35,860 nt of DNA from Flavobacteriales bacterium (GCA_029245065.1 JAQWQB010000012.1:1-35860); one strand, 5' to 3'; positions 1 to 8,564 are shown, counted from the stretch's first letter. The notes: generated by a model not told the origin, from the sequence alone. A program made the numbers and translations.

Positions 1-2300
1 CGCTTTCCCTTGCACGTTTCGCACTGCAGTTTGATGTCAGCCATAAACTGCATTTCAATGGTCACTTGACCTTCACCTTCGCACGTGTCGCATCGTCCGC
101 CTTGTACGTTGAAACTAAAATAACTCGGCTTGTAACCGCGAACTTTCGACATTTGAAGGTTTGAGTAGAGCGTTCGAATATCGTCGAATGCTTTTACGTA
201 GGTCACTGGGTTAGACCTTGACGATTTACCAATCGGGTTCTGATCTACGTACTCAATGGCTTTAATTGTTCCCAAATCGCCTTCAATGCCATCCATTTCG
301 CCCATCTTCTGGGAGAAATCGTCAAGATTTCGTTTGATAGCAGGGGTGAGCAAGTCAGTGACCAAGGTAGATTTTCCTGATCCACTTACTCCAGTAACAA
401 CACACAACGTGCGCAACGGAAAGGTCACGTCAATGTTCTTTAAGTTGTTTTCACGAGCTCCTTTTACCGTCACCGAGTCTTTCCACTTTCGCACGCGAGA
501 AGGAATTTCAATGACCTCTCTTCCAGTCAGGTATTTGGCGGTGAGGGAAGCATCTGAAGTAATGAGCTCGTCGTGTGTTCCCGTAAAAACGACTTCACCT
601 CCGTGGGTTCCTGCTTTCGGACCAATATCAATGAGAAGGTCTGCGGCGCGCATGATTTCTTCGTCGTGTTCAACAATAATAACCGTGTTCCCCAAATCTC
701 TGAGCGCTTCCAGTACTTTGATGAGCCTGGACGTATCACGAGAATGAAGCCCAATGCTTGGTTCATCAAGGATGTACATGCTTCCAACCAAGCTACTACT
801 TAAGCAAGTGGAAAGGTTAATTCGTTGACTCTCACCTCCGGAAAGCGTGTTACTCAAACGGTTCAATGTCAAGTACCCGAGCCCTACATCATTTAAGTAC
901 TGTAGTCGGTTTTGTACTTCAATGAGCAATCGCTTGGCAATTTTCTCGTCGTTTTCAGACAGGCTGAGTTCGTTGAAAAAGGTCAATAATTCGTCGCATG
1001 GTTTGTCCACCAGTTCATTGATGGCTGTTCCGCTGACCTTCACATACGAGGCGTCCTTTCTCAAGCGAGTTCCTTTGCAGTCTGGACAGTCTGTTCGCCC
1101 GCGATACCGACTAAGCATCACGCGGAATTGAATTTTGTAGCTTTTCTTTTCTAGGTAGGTGAAGAAGTCGTTGATGCCATCTACTTTTTTAGAGCCATTC
1201 CACAAAAAGTCTTTTTGCTCCTCTGTTAGTTCGAAGTAAGGTTTGTGAATTGGAAAATCGTGGGCGCGCGCGTTGCGAACCAATTGCTCTTTCCATGTGG
1301 ACGTTGATTCGCCTTTCCAGCAAACTATGGCATCGTCATAAACAGAAAGCGCTTTGTTTGGAATGACTAAGTCGGGGTCGATGCCAATTACTTTTCCAAA
1401 TCCTTCGCACCGCTTGCAAGCCCCAATTGGATTGTTGAATGAGAAGAAGTTAGGAGAAGGTTCTTCGAATTCCATTCCATCCAACTCAAATCGATTGTTG
1501 AATGTTTTCTCCTGTTGTTCGTCATTCATAACGACAACGATACATTCGCCACCGCCTTCAAAAAATGCAGATTCTGCTGAGTCGGCAAGACGCGTGCTAT
1601 GTTCACCCGAACTGTCAACTGTGAGTCGGTCAATGACAATTTCAAGTTGGTCTTTTTCTTGAATGACTTCAATCAGACTTGGGTCAATACGTTCAATCTT
1701 TCCGTTCACGCGCACCCGAGAGAACCCTTGTTGTTGAAGTACCTCTAATTGTTTCGGGCGCGTTCTATCCTTTAAGGAAGGGACCGCTGCCAGAAGCATG
1801 TATTTTGTTCCTTCATCGAACGTAAGGAGGAACGAAAGGATGTCAGCAACAGTATGTCGCTTGACTTCTTCACCCGAAATAGGGGAGAAGGTCTTACCAA
1901 TTCGAGCATACATCAATTTGATGTAATCATAGATTTCTGTGCTCGTGCCAACTGTAGAACGTGAACTGCGAGAAGTTACTTTTTGCTCAATAGCGATTGC
2001 TGGTGAAATTCCATCGATGCCGTCCACCTCAGGTTTGTCTAGCCTGCCGAGGAATTGTCGTGCGTAAGAAGAAAGACTCTCAACATACCTTCTTTGTCCT
2101 TCTGCATACAATGTGTCAAATGCCAGAGATGATTTTCCTGAACCTGAAAGTCCAGTAATTACAACCAATTTATTCCGAGGAATCACCACAGATACGTCCT
2201 TCAAATTGTGCACTCTGGCACCACGTATAATGATATTCTTTTTGGGGTCAACTGTGCTGTAGTCTAATTCTTTAGCCTCGCTAGTGGTAAGGTTTGTCAA
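1..2300 (-). CDS. uvrA: Excinuclease ABC subunit A, 3' end cut by window
   Basis: UvrA is the ATPase that scans DNA for bulky lesions and loads UvrB in nucleotide excision repair. About 766 codons are present and the last fifth lies outside the window. The N-terminal Walker A (GLSGSGKSS) lies near 2130-2155, the first zinc-finger cysteine pairs near 1400-1420 and 1070-1090, the ABC signature LSGGESQR at about 820-845, the second Walker A (GVSGSGKST) near 370-395, and the second zinc finger (CDTCEGEG, then CETC) at 10-100. Frame agreement was checked at about 2300, 845 and 149. No ATG precedes the conserved [11 protein letters not shown] block. TTG at 2300 is chosen because a promoter at 2329-2359 would place the transcript start near 2322. 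An ATT at 2327 is the only earlier near-start codon after the in-frame stop. Identity is certain; the exact start is not. Confidence 0.96.
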   Translation of the reverse strand, partial: MTNLTTSEAKELDYSTVDPKKNIIIRGARVHNLKDVSVVIPRNKLVVITGLSGSGKSSLAFDTLYAEGQRRYVESLSSYARQFLGRLDKPEVDGIDGISPAIAIEQKVTSRSSRSTVGTSTEIYDYIKLMYARIGKTFSPISGEEVKRHTVADILSFLLTFDEGTKYMLLAAVPSLKDRTRPKQLEVLQQQGFSRVRVNGKIERIDPSLIEVIQEKDQLEIVIDRLTVDSSGEHSTRLADSAESAFFEGGGECIVVVMNDEQQEKTFNNRFELDGMEFEEPSPNFFSFNNPIGACKRCEGFGKVIGIDPDLVIPNKALSVYDDAIVCWKGESTSTWKEQLVRNARAHDFPIHKPYFELTEEQKDFLWNGSKKVDGINDFFTYLEKKSYKIQFRVMLSRYRGRTDCPDCKGTRLRKDASYVKVSGTAINELVDKPCDELLTFFNELSLSENDEKIAKRLLIEVQNRLQYLNDVGLGYLTLNRLSNTLSGGESQRINLSTCLSSSLVGSMYILDEPSIGLHSRDTSRLIKVLEALRDLGNTVIIVEHDEEIMRAADLLIDIGPKAGTHGGEVVFTGTHDELITSDASLTAKYLTGREVIEIPSRVRKWKDSVTVKGARENNLKNIDVTFPLRTLCVVTGVSGSGKSTLVTDLLTPAIKRNLDDFSQKMGEMDGIEGDLGTIKAIEYVDQNPIGKSSRSNPVTYVKAFDDIRTLYSNLQMSKVRGYKPSYFSFNVQGGRCDTCEGEGQVTIEMQFMADIKLQCETCKGK

Positions 2301-2328
2301 CGAAATTTGGTTTTGCTGTTCTACAATT

Positions 2329-2359
2329 CAAAGGTGGGGCGAAAGATACAGTTAGACAA
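2329..2359 (-). promoter_or_regulatory. Promoter of uvrA
   Basis: On the minus strand TTG (2359-2357) is followed after 20 bases by CACCTTTG (2336-2329), which matches the Bacteroidota -7 box TAnnTTTG in all but the first base. The predicted transcript start, about 2322, lies just upstream of the TTG start codon at 2300. Inferred from consensus only. Confidence 0.45.
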
Positions 2360-2549
2360 GCATATGAGAATCCTTCATTAGCTTATTTTAACAGCCAAAG
2401 TGAAGCAGAAGTTTTAATGTCTCGAAAGAAAAATTGTATCTTTAGGGAATCAACGACGCAATAAGACAGAAATGTCCGCGTTATATTAGATATCACACAC
2501 TAAAAATAGGGAAGCTATAGATACACCTTTACTCTGATTGTAAGAAAAA

Positions 2550-2566
2550 AACGGCCATTGGTCGTT
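2550..2566. other. Short hairpin just upstream of the sigma factor gene
   Basis: AACGGCC and GGTCGTT form a 7-bp stem (one G-T pair) around the loop ATT, 26 bases before the sigma factor ATG. Read on the minus strand it is followed by seven T, so it could act as a minus-strand terminator. Read on the plus strand it would be a leader hairpin. No minus-strand gene ends here. Apart from this hairpin and the uvrA promoter, I see nothing else convincing in 2301-2592. Confidence 0.35.
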
Positions 2567-2592
2567 ATTGTTTAATTAAAGAGCGAGGTAGT

Positions 2593-3180
2593 ATGCGAGC
2601 AAATCAAACCCCTGACCGTGAACTTGTACGAGCGTACATAAACGGTAGTGATTCAGCCTTTGAAGTACTTTTGAATCGTCACAAGAACCAAGTTTTTACC
2701 AAGATTTTTATGCTTGTTAAAGACCATGACATTGCTGATGATATCTTTCAAGAGACCTTCATTAAGGTAATCAACACATTGAGATCAGGACGATACAACG
2801 AAGAAGGTAAATTTCTTCCATGGGTAATGCGTATTGCTCACAACCTCTCCATCGATCACTTCAGAAAAGGAAAGAAGATGCCTGCTGTGCGCAGCGACGA
2901 AGAAAACGATGTTTTCGCAACTATCGCACAAGAAGATATGCACGTAGAAGATCAAATGTGCTGGGATCAAGTGCTGAATGATGTGAAATCTCTTCTTGAG
3001 TACTTGCCGGAAGATCAACGTCAAGTAGTGGAAATGCGTCACTACAGCGGAATGAGTTTCAAGGAAATCGCTGAATCATGCGATATCTCTATCAATACAG
3101 CTCTAGGCCGAATGAGGTATGCCCTCATTAACCTTCGAAAAGTGATGGAGGAAAAGAAAATCGTTCTGACCCTATCGTAA
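2593..3180 (+). CDS. ECF-type RNA polymerase sigma-70 factor
   Basis: A 195-residue sigma factor of the extracytoplasmic-function size class, which redirects RNA polymerase to a dedicated promoter set. Region 2 spans about residues 20-92: FEVLLNRHKNQVF, then DIADDIFQETFIKV for core binding, then the -10 recognition helix with WVMRIAHNLSIDHFRK. Region 4 spans about 135-185, with LPEDQRQVVEMRHYSGMSFK and a helix-turn-helix in IAESCDISINTALGRM. There is no region 1 or 3. No classic membrane anti-sigma gene follows; instead a 70-residue soluble protein lies 77 bases downstream. The sequence resembles the SigP-type sigma factors linked to type IX secretion control in Porphyromonas, but that is recall and not established here. 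Divergent from uvrA. Confidence 0.93.
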   Translation: MRANQTPDRELVRAYINGSDSAFEVLLNRHKNQVFTKIFMLVKDHDIADDIFQETFIKVINTLRSGRYNEEGKFLPWVMRIAHNLSIDHFRKGKKMPAVRSDEENDVFATIAQEDMHVEDQMCWDQVLNDVKSLLEYLPEDQRQVVEMRHYSGMSFKEIAESCDISINTALGRMRYALINLRKVMEEKKIVLTLS

Positions 3181-3257
3181 AGAATAATGAAGGTTGTGCA
3201 ATAAGATGAAAACGTCCACGTTCTTAGAGGGAATAAACCTAAAAAGAACCGCACCGT

Positions 3258-3470
3258 ATGCAGGATTTTACTCTTAATGACCTTTCAAATTTTTACTTAC
3301 AAGAAAATCAACTGATTCGTGAACTGTTCAATGATACCGATATGGTCGAACAACCCGAAGTGGAAATGAAACCGAGTGATGACGCGGTGAGCAGAATTCT
3401 TGGTTATAGTAAGGCGCTCTCAGTGCGCAAATCGAAAAAAATAAATAACATTCAATTAGTGTTGAATTAG
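3258..3470 (+). CDS. Small acidic protein downstream of the sigma factor
   Basis: A 70-residue soluble protein with no signal peptide or membrane segment. The first half is acidic (NDTDMVEQPEVEM). The second half carries the motif KPSDDAVSRILGYSKAL and a basic patch (VRKSKK). It follows the sigma factor gene in the same direction, and a strong terminator lies 2 bases after its stop, so both genes probably form one transcript. From memory, similar short proteins with a PSxxxxxxILxYSKAL motif follow this sigma factor in other Flavobacteriales. A role as a sigma-binding regulator is an inference from position only. Confidence 0.75.
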   Translation: MQDFTLNDLSNFYLQENQLIRELFNDTDMVEQPEVEMKPSDDAVSRILGYSKALSVRKSKKINNIQLVLN

Positions 3471-3471
3471 T

Positions 3472-3495
3472 AAAGGGGGCCGAGGCCCCCTTTTT
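3472..3495 (+). terminator. Rho-independent terminator after the sigma factor operon
   Basis: GGGGGCC (3475-3481) pairs with GGCCCCC (3484-3490), flanked by AAA before and TTTTT after, giving a G/C-rich stem with a tight CGAG loop. It lies between two converging genes and probably works in both directions, because the minus strand also carries TTT after the stem. Confidence 0.92.
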
Positions 3496-3514
3496 AGTGC
3501 TTTAAAAGTACTGG

Positions 3515-4174
3515 TTAGTTTCGAATGATTCCATACCGAAATCCAATACCGGCTGACAAGTATCCATCGAATCCAATGGATGGGTGAATAGCCCAACGTG
3601 AAAGGTCGCTGCTCATTTCACTGCCAATCGTCAATCCAGGCCATCCAACAAAAACGTCCCCAATAAAGAAATGAGCTTTTGGAGTAATGGTCAAATTGAA
3701 TTTCTCTTCTTTCAAAGGAATGGTTAATAGCAAGCGGGGATCAAAAACGTAGACAAAATCAGAAACGTTTTCGTTTCCACGAAATTGATAGGCCCCCAAT
3801 GGCAGAGAAAGAGCAATTTTGTCTTTAAGTAGCCCAATTTTATTATTCAATTCGAAATAGTTGTATCCGACAGTGCCTTCGAAACTGATCAATTCAGAAT
3901 CAATGGAATATTCCCCTGTTGCATTCTCGAATTTCAAGCTAACATTGTATTGCTCGCTCACCCCATAGTGAACCGCAGCGCTTACGTTTTGCTGAACAGC
4001 GGAGCTGGTAGAATCTGTTGTGTATAGCAAATAGTTTGAATAGGAAGCGCTACCGTCAACATCCTTGGTTGAGAGCATTCGGGCAGAATCATAGTTTAGA
4101 TTAGTTGGTGCGACGCATCCCAAGAATAGGCATGCACTCATTAAGAACACTACAAAAGTGTAAAGCGTTTTCAT
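3515..4174 (-). CDS. Predicted outer-membrane lipoprotein, barrel-like
   Basis: A 219-residue protein. Its signal peptide ends in the lipobox LFLGC, so it should be lipidated on the cysteine at about residue 20. The mature part is rich in alternating hydrophobic and polar stretches (for example YGVSEQYNVSLKF and IGFRYGI at the C-terminus), which suggests small outer-membrane beta structure. I do not recognise the family. Start: ATG at 4174 (MKTLYTF) is preferred over the in-frame ATG two codons upstream because it gives a standard signal peptide. A plausible promoter is TTG (4226-4224), 18 bases, TATCTTCG (4205-4198). Confidence 0.75.
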   Translation of the reverse strand: MKTLYTFVVFLMSACLFLGCVAPTNLNYDSARMLSTKDVDGSASYSNYLLYTTDSTSSAVQQNVSAAVHYGVSEQYNVSLKFENATGEYSIDSELISFEGTVGYNYFELNNKIGLLKDKIALSLPLGAYQFRGNENVSDFVYVFDPRLLLTIPLKEEKFNLTITPKAHFFIGDVFVGWPGLTIGSEMSSDLSRWAIHPSIGFDGYLSAGIGFRYGIIRN

Positions 4175-4216
4175 ATGCATTTAGTTTAATGTTAAGTCGA
4201 AGATAGACAGAAATTG

Positions 4217-4254
4217 TACAAAACAAAAAGGACGGCGAGAGAGAGCCGTCCTTT
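4217..4254 (-). terminator. Terminator after the exonuclease/GIY-YIG gene
   Basis: A perfect 10-bp stem, 4227-4236 with 4245-4254, around the loop GAGAGAGA. On the minus strand it is followed by a T-rich run (TTTTTGTTTT over 4226-4217), so it fits the end of the gene at 4402-5727. The 140 bases between that gene and this hairpin hold nothing I recognise. Confidence 0.8.
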
Positions 4255-4401
4255 CGTAATTTTTAGTTGTCCAGTTCGTCTGAGTGATGGCATTACCCTA
4301 TCAGACCCTACAAAGATACGGGCTAGATACTATACGGCGCATCACCCTAAAGGAGGGTTTTGCAGACGAAAATGAATGATTTTTCTCAGTTCTGCACGAT
4401 G

Positions 4402-5727
4402 TCAGTCGGCCAACTCAATAACATTGTGCGCATTCACATGAGCCCGAAGAATACTGTCTGTCATTTCACTCCGCGGTAATTCAGTTAAAAATGCCTCAAA
4501 ATCATTGAAGGTTGCGATGTGTTCAGTCAGCGGGATGTGCGCAAAACCACGGAGTTCATTTCGGTCAATCAATACAAATGATTTCTCTTCTGAAGTTCGA
4601 CCGTTTCCTTCTAAAATGAAGCGCCCCTTCTCGTTTCGTAGTTCTTCAATCATTTCAGCTACAGCGGCATTGTGCTCTTGGACTGCCGGTTTAGGGAGTG
4701 GAGAAGGAGTTAAGTTGCACAATTCGGTATGCAACAAGTACTTTTTCGATTGTGCGAAAAGCCATTCACGTGCTTCCGCATTGGAATAAAAATGACGAAT
4801 GCAGGGAATTCCTTTTCTCACTTTTTGAATCGCCAGTCGTTGGTACCCTTCGCCGTCCAAATAACTCAACAGCCCGTAATTCAATGTTGGGCGCTTTTGG
4901 GCTTTGTTATGAGGTGGCCAGTGCTTCCTAATTTCAGCGTCCTCAAGTAAACGGGCTATGAGCTCGGTGCCGGTTTCAACGGTATCTATGTTAGCCACAT
5001 CTGTAATGAACTCTTGCCGCCTTTTCGATTCCATCTTCCCACCAAAATGCTGGCGTATGCGTTTCTTAATATTCACCGACATTCCGATGTAAAGAATCTT
5101 GCCTGAGGAATCGCGCATGTAATACACACCGGGTTTTTCAGGTAAGTCAAGAAATACTTGCTCGGGCAGTTTGTTCGGCAGCCATTGGGCCGCGGAACCA
5201 CTTTTCAACATTTGGTCAATGACTCCCGAGTCGTCTTTTTCCATCATCATATGAAAAAGCTCCACGGTAGCCATGGTGTCTCCTAATGCGCGGTGCCTGG
5301 CATCATTCCCAATACCAAGATCTCGGCATATTTTTCCTAATGAATAGCTCGAATGCCCCGGAAGGATTTTTCGCGCCATGCGAACAGTACAGAGCTTCTT
5401 GGGATTGAAACGCATGCCCATTTCAGCAAATGCCTTTTTGATAAAAGCATAGTCGAAACCAACATTGTGCGCTACAAAAACGGCGTCTTCGAACCACGAC
5501 TCCAATTCCCGCGCAACGTCTTCAAAAGTGGGCGCCTGTTCCACCATCTCGTTGGTGATACCAGTGAGAGAAGTGATGTAGTCAGGGATGTAATGGTCTG
5601 GTTTTATGAGCGATGTGTAGGTGTCATGAATTTCCTTTCCATCCGTTAACACCACGGCGATTTCCGTAATGCTGTTAGCAGAAGCATGACTTCCTGTTGT
5701 CTCTATATCTGTAATGGCAAAAAGCAC
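4402..5727 (-). CDS. DnaQ-like 3'-5' exonuclease fused to GIY-YIG nuclease domain
   Basis: A 441-residue protein with two nuclease modules. Residues 1-165 form a DEDDh exonuclease of the DNA polymerase III epsilon type: D7 and E9 in TDIETTG, H87-N88 with F91-D92 in HNVGFDYAF, and H145 with D150 in HRALGD. Residues about 197-275 form a GIY-YIG domain like that of UvrC or Cho: GVYYM at 200, YIG at 213-215, then KKRIRQHF. The remaining 165 residues have no motif I recognise. The combination is known in Bacteroidota, annotated as an epsilon-like exonuclease, and suggests DNA repair. The start is GTG at 5727, forced by D7. CGAAAGTA (5731-5738) gives a -7 box, TACTTTCG, only 3 bases before it. Confidence 0.92.
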   Translation of the reverse strand: MLFAITDIETTGSHASANSITEIAVVLTDGKEIHDTYTSLIKPDHYIPDYITSLTGITNEMVEQAPTFEDVARELESWFEDAVFVAHNVGFDYAFIKKAFAEMGMRFNPKKLCTVRMARKILPGHSSYSLGKICRDLGIGNDARHRALGDTMATVELFHMMMEKDDSGVIDQMLKSGSAAQWLPNKLPEQVFLDLPEKPGVYYMRDSSGKILYIGMSVNIKKRIRQHFGGKMESKRRQEFITDVANIDTVETGTELIARLLEDAEIRKHWPPHNKAQKRPTLNYGLLSYLDGEGYQRLAIQKVRKGIPCIRHFYSNAEAREWLFAQSKKYLLHTELCNLTPSPLPKPAVQEHNAAVAEMIEELRNEKGRFILEGNGRTSEEKSFVLIDRNELRGFAHIPLTEHIATFNDFEAFLTELPRSEMTDSILRAHVNAHNVIELAD

Positions 5728-5730
5728 ATT

Positions 5731-5738
5731 CGAAAGTA
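5731..5738 (-). promoter_or_regulatory. -7 box abutting the exonuclease start codon
   Basis: TACTTTCG on the minus strand matches TAnnTTTG except at one base, and ends 3 bases before the GTG start. No TTG is found at the usual distance. If used, the mRNA would have essentially no leader. Confidence 0.35.
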
Positions 5739-5765
5739 ATCAAAAGGTGAAAACGATGCTATCTG

Positions 5766-5794
5766 TTTTAGTGAAAAAAGGTTAGCTACCTTTG
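5766..5794 (+). promoter_or_regulatory. Promoter of the cyclophilin gene
   Basis: A perfect -7 box, TACCTTTG (5787-5794), is preceded by a T-rich -33 stretch (TTTT at about 5766-5769). The ATG follows 13 bases after the box, giving a leader of only a few bases. Confidence 0.55.
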
Positions 5795-5807
5795 GAAAAA
5801 CGTTTCA

Positions 5808-6593
5808 ATGAAATTCAAATTCGTCTTTCTTTTGTTGATGCTTTCATGTGGTACTGAAGTCGAACAGCCACCAGCAACCGATGTTCCCGAATCGGAACAA
5901 ATTGAGGAAAAAGTGGAGACTACCGTTCCTGCTGCTTCAGGACCGAAGTATCCACGATTGAAAGATGCCACTGCTTCAGGTTATTTAGCTGAATTTGGAG
6001 CGCAACAAACAGCAACGCAAGTACGATTGAAAACGTCGTTTGGCGACATCCGAATTGAGTTGTTTGAAGATACCCCGCTGCACAAAGCGAATTTCCTATA
6101 CCTCATTGAACGTGAATACTTTTGTCCGACGGAGTTGGTGAGAATTGTCCCGGGATTTGTTATCCAAGGAGGGAATTCTGAAAAAGTGGAAGACCAAGAA
6201 GAACGGTTTCTGATTGGCGATTACACAATCCCGTCTGAAATGAAAAAGAGCCATCTTCACACTTCCGGGGCCTTGGCCATGTCTAGAAGTTATGACAACA
6301 ACCCTGAAAAACGCTCTTCGGCCTATGATTTTTACATTGTAGACGGTGCCAAGGTGACACAGAGTGCATTGTTCCAAGCTTCAGAGAAAAACGGCAGGAC
6401 CTACACCGAACAGGAAAAGCAGATCTACTTCAAGCAAGGGGGTGCTCCGCATCTCGACAATGAACACACCGTTTTTGGCCGGGTCGTTTCAGGGCTCAAT
6501 GTGGTGAAAGAAATCGCTAAACAACCTAATGATGAGGCCGAGTGGCCTGTGAAGGAAATCGAAATATTCATGGAAGTTGTGCCTAATCAATAG
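5808..6593 (+). CDS. Cyclophilin-type peptidyl-prolyl isomerase lipoprotein
   Basis: A 261-residue protein. The short signal peptide has a lipobox (LMLSC, Cys14), followed by a Pro/Glu-rich linker to about residue 65 and a cyclophilin domain from about 72 to the end. Family hallmarks are LKTSFGDIRIELFED, HKANFLYLIEREYF and VRIVPGFVIQGGN, with a later segment LDNEHTVFGRVVSGLNVVKEI typical of the C-terminal half. It catalyses cis-trans isomerisation of X-Pro bonds and should act on envelope proteins from a membrane anchor in the periplasm. It is probably co-transcribed with the outer-membrane barrel that starts 22 bases later, which may be a client, but that is inference. Confidence 0.93.
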   Translation: MKFKFVFLLLMLSCGTEVEQPPATDVPESEQIEEKVETTVPAASGPKYPRLKDATASGYLAEFGAQQTATQVRLKTSFGDIRIELFEDTPLHKANFLYLIEREYFCPTELVRIVPGFVIQGGNSEKVEDQEERFLIGDYTIPSEMKKSHLHTSGALAMSRSYDNNPEKRSSAYDFYIVDGAKVTQSALFQASEKNGRTYTEQEKQIYFKQGGAPHLDNEHTVFGRVVSGLNVVKEIAKQPNDEAEWPVKEIEIFMEVVPNQ

Positions 6594-6615
6594 AGAGGAA
6601 TCGTATTTTAGAAGC

Positions 6616-7551
6616 ATGAAAAGAACTTCTTTAATTGTTGACTGGAAACTAGCATTCGGATTGCTCTTAGGAATGGCTGTGTCGTTTTCCACGTATGCCC
6701 AGCAAGCGACTACACAAAACCACCACTATTTTCAAGATGACGACGGGGAATATGGATGGGATTCCGAGAATAGAACCGGATGGGTTTTTGGCTTGAACAT
6801 AGGGGCTTATTTCGCCAATAAAAAAAGTGCCAATTTTTACAATGGAGATGGAACGGGAAGTATCAATGACGTTCAGGCGAGAAAGTTGACCATTGAAGAA
6901 CGATTGATCGAATCGGGAACACCGACCTTTCAACAAGTAACCAACGCAATTGGTGCAGAGAGCTTTTTTATCCCGTTTGATTCTTCGCCACAAGCCATGC
7001 GCTACAACCCTGGTATTATGGTTGGCCTTCGTGTTGGGTATCGACTCAACAATGAAAACGGATTTTTCATGGATGTGAACGTTGCTTCTATCAAAGCGGC
7101 AGATAAGTTCACGCTAACCACCAACTTGTTGCCAGACCCCTTGCAGGGAACTTCAGACACACGACTTTACAATATCATTGGAGAAGAATCGAGATTGAAC
7201 ATTGCGCTTGGATACAGAGCGGCTGTGGTCATCAACGAGACGTCCAATTGGTACTTTGAAGGAGGAGGATCCATGTTGGCAACCAGACTAGACGCGAACT
7301 ACCTCGAGATAGAAGGACAAACGTACAACTTGTGGGTAGACACTTCTTTTGGGCCGAACAACATCAATGGTCCAACAGCGAACCTAACGTCAACGGGATA
7401 TGGATTCTACTTCGGAACGGGGGTAGAGATGTTTTACAACGACAAATACGAATTTGATATTGGCTTGAGGTTCGCCCGCGACAAAGTCATCATGGGCAGT
7501 TTCGAACAGAATATGCTGAACACACAATTCTTCATTTCGGTAACGATTTGA
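6616..7551 (+). CDS. Predicted outer-membrane beta-barrel protein
   Basis: A 311-residue secreted protein. The signal peptide of about 26 residues ends at STYAQ. It is followed by a WVFGLNIGAYFANKK stretch, several amphipathic strands (for example MVGLRVGYRLNNENGFFMDVNVA and YGFYFGTGVEMFYNDKYEFDIGLRF) and a terminal strand NTQFFISVTI, as expected for an 8- to 12-strand barrel. The specific family is not recognised. Start: ATG at 6616 gives a clean signal peptide. The in-frame ATG at 6577 would overlap the upstream gene and add 13 residues before it. It probably shares a transcript with the cyclophilin lipoprotein. Confidence 0.82.
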   Translation: MKRTSLIVDWKLAFGLLLGMAVSFSTYAQQATTQNHHYFQDDDGEYGWDSENRTGWVFGLNIGAYFANKKSANFYNGDGTGSINDVQARKLTIEERLIESGTPTFQQVTNAIGAESFFIPFDSSPQAMRYNPGIMVGLRVGYRLNNENGFFMDVNVASIKAADKFTLTTNLLPDPLQGTSDTRLYNIIGEESRLNIALGYRAAVVINETSNWYFEGGGSMLATRLDANYLEIEGQTYNLWVDTSFGPNNINGPTANLTSTGYGFYFGTGVEMFYNDKYEFDIGLRFARDKVIMGSFEQNMLNTQFFISVTI

Positions 7552-7559
7552 TTTAAAAT

Positions 7560-7594
7560 GTGAAAAGGCCCCACCTCTGGAACCTTTTCTCGAA
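7560..7594 (+). terminator. Weak hairpin after the barrel gene
   Basis: GAAAAGG and CCTTTTC flank about 20 bases that include CCCC and a further short pairing. There is no run of T after the stem. It may slow or end transcription of the cyclophilin/barrel pair. The rest of 7552-7754 shows nothing else I can support. Confidence 0.3.
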
Positions 7595-7754
7595 ACCTTA
7601 ACCAAAATAACTACAAACGATATCGCAGTAGCCTTTGTTTGAAACTGACTAAGTCAAATATACGTCGGTATTCAAGGCGTGTAAAGGGTCACTTAAGGAG
7701 CGGTATGGTTTTGCCAATGAGCGGTCGCAAATTCACGATAAGCGTTTTTGATTT

Positions 7755-8273
7755 ATGGAAAAAGCAGTAGAAAAGTCGAATTATTTCCACGGGTATATCT
7801 CTTTAACAGGACCTGGAACAGTGCAAGAGGAGTTGAGAAGAAGTCAAGAGATGATGCTTTCAACCCTTCACGAATTGACCGAAGCGCAATGGATGCACCG
7901 ATATGCTCCTGAAAAATGGAGTGTGAAAGAAGTGGTTCAGCATTGCATAGATACAGAACGAATCATGACCTACCGCGGATTGGCTTTTGCCCGTGGTGAG
8001 GAAGGTGCGCTACCGGGCTATGATGAGAATGCTTACGCCGCCTTATCGGACGCTGATCGCAGAGACCCTTCCTTTATTTTAAGTGAGTACGAAGTGGTAC
8101 GCGCCTCAACGGTCATGCTCTTTGATTCATTTTCAGATGAGATGCTCTTCAAAGAAGGCACCTTCAGCGGTAATTCCGTGCTGCAAGTAATCCACATTGG
8201 CCGTATGGTAGCCGGACATGATCTTCATCACTTAGGCGTCATCAAAGAGCGTTACTTGAGAGTTGAGAGTTAG
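7755..8273 (+). CDS. DinB-family (DinB_2) four-helix protein
   Basis: A 172-residue protein of the DinB/YfiT-like superfamily, four-helix bundles that bind a divalent metal through three histidines. Candidate ligands are H63 in EVVQHCIDTE, and H155 and H159 in AGHDLHHLGVIKERYL. WSVKEVVQH is the typical helix-2 motif. Many members are thiol-dependent transferases, but the substrate here cannot be inferred. The last codons (LRVES) fall inside a degenerate GAGTT-type repeat tract that continues past the stop, so the C-terminal few residues may be repeat-derived. Confidence 0.88.
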   Translation: MEKAVEKSNYFHGYISLTGPGTVQEELRRSQEMMLSTLHELTEAQWMHRYAPEKWSVKEVVQHCIDTERIMTYRGLAFARGEEGALPGYDENAYAALSDADRRDPSFILSEYEVVRASTVMLFDSFSDEMLFKEGTFSGNSVLQVIHIGRMVAGHDLHHLGVIKERYLRVES

Positions 8274-8320
8274 GAGTTCCGAGTTGGGAGTGAGGAGTTG
8301 AGTGTATGGAGTTAGGAGTG
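8256..8320 (+). repeat. Degenerate GAGTTGGGAGT-type minisatellite at the DinB 3' end
   Basis: About eight imperfect copies of an 8- to 9-base unit of the form GAGTTAGGA, GAGTTGGGA or GAGTGAGGA run from the last codons of the DinB gene into the spacer. Purines dominate on this strand. Similar tracts occur at gene ends in several Bacteroidota genomes (from memory). Confidence 0.75.
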
Positions 8321-8341
8321 TCATTGAACATCTCTGTAGGC

Positions 8342-8364
8342 AGCGCCGCGTTTTATGCGGCGCC
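8342..8364. repeat. GC-rich palindrome
   Basis: GCGCCGC (8343-8349) and GCGGCGC (8357-8363) form a perfect stem around a T-rich loop; a G-T pair may extend it. No T run follows on either strand, so a terminator is unlikely. It resembles an isolated REP-like palindrome. Confidence 0.5.
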
Positions 8365-8409
8365 TCGCTCATGGTAATCCAATCCTTCCCATTTCGTCCA
8401 TTTATTTAA

Positions 8410-8444
8410 AAAAGAAAAGGAGCACTCAGGCAAATGAGTACTCC
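8410..8444 (-). terminator. Orphan minus-strand terminator-like hairpin
   Basis: GGAGCACTCA (8419-8428) pairs with TGAGTACTCC (8435-8444) with one mismatch. On the minus strand the stem is followed by TTTTCTTTTTT. No minus-strand gene lies between here and 8804, so it either ends an unannotated transcript or is a chance structure. Confidence 0.45.
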
Positions 8445-8525
8445 CTCGCAGTGTATCCGATAACACAGCTTATTTCTTGTTTAGTTTAATGCGAAGTGAA
8501 ATGGTTTCGTGTCAGTTTCACGTCG

Positions 8526-8554
8526 CGCATCAGACGTTTCTGAATGCGTTGTTT
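8526..8554 (+). terminator. Hairpin that may end the DinB transcript
   Basis: CGCATCAGA (8526-8534) pairs with TCTGAATGCG (8539-8548) with one bulged base around the loop CGTT, followed by TTGTTTT. A further pair, GTGAAA and TTTCAC, lies just upstream (about 8496-8521). Confidence 0.4.
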
Positions 8555-8564
8555 TAATGTTCAC

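Noticed and set aside
1-2300. Frameshifted or broken uvrA
   Set aside because: The same reading frame was followed at the start, near 845 and near 149, with family motifs in each part. The gene is simply cut by the window edge.
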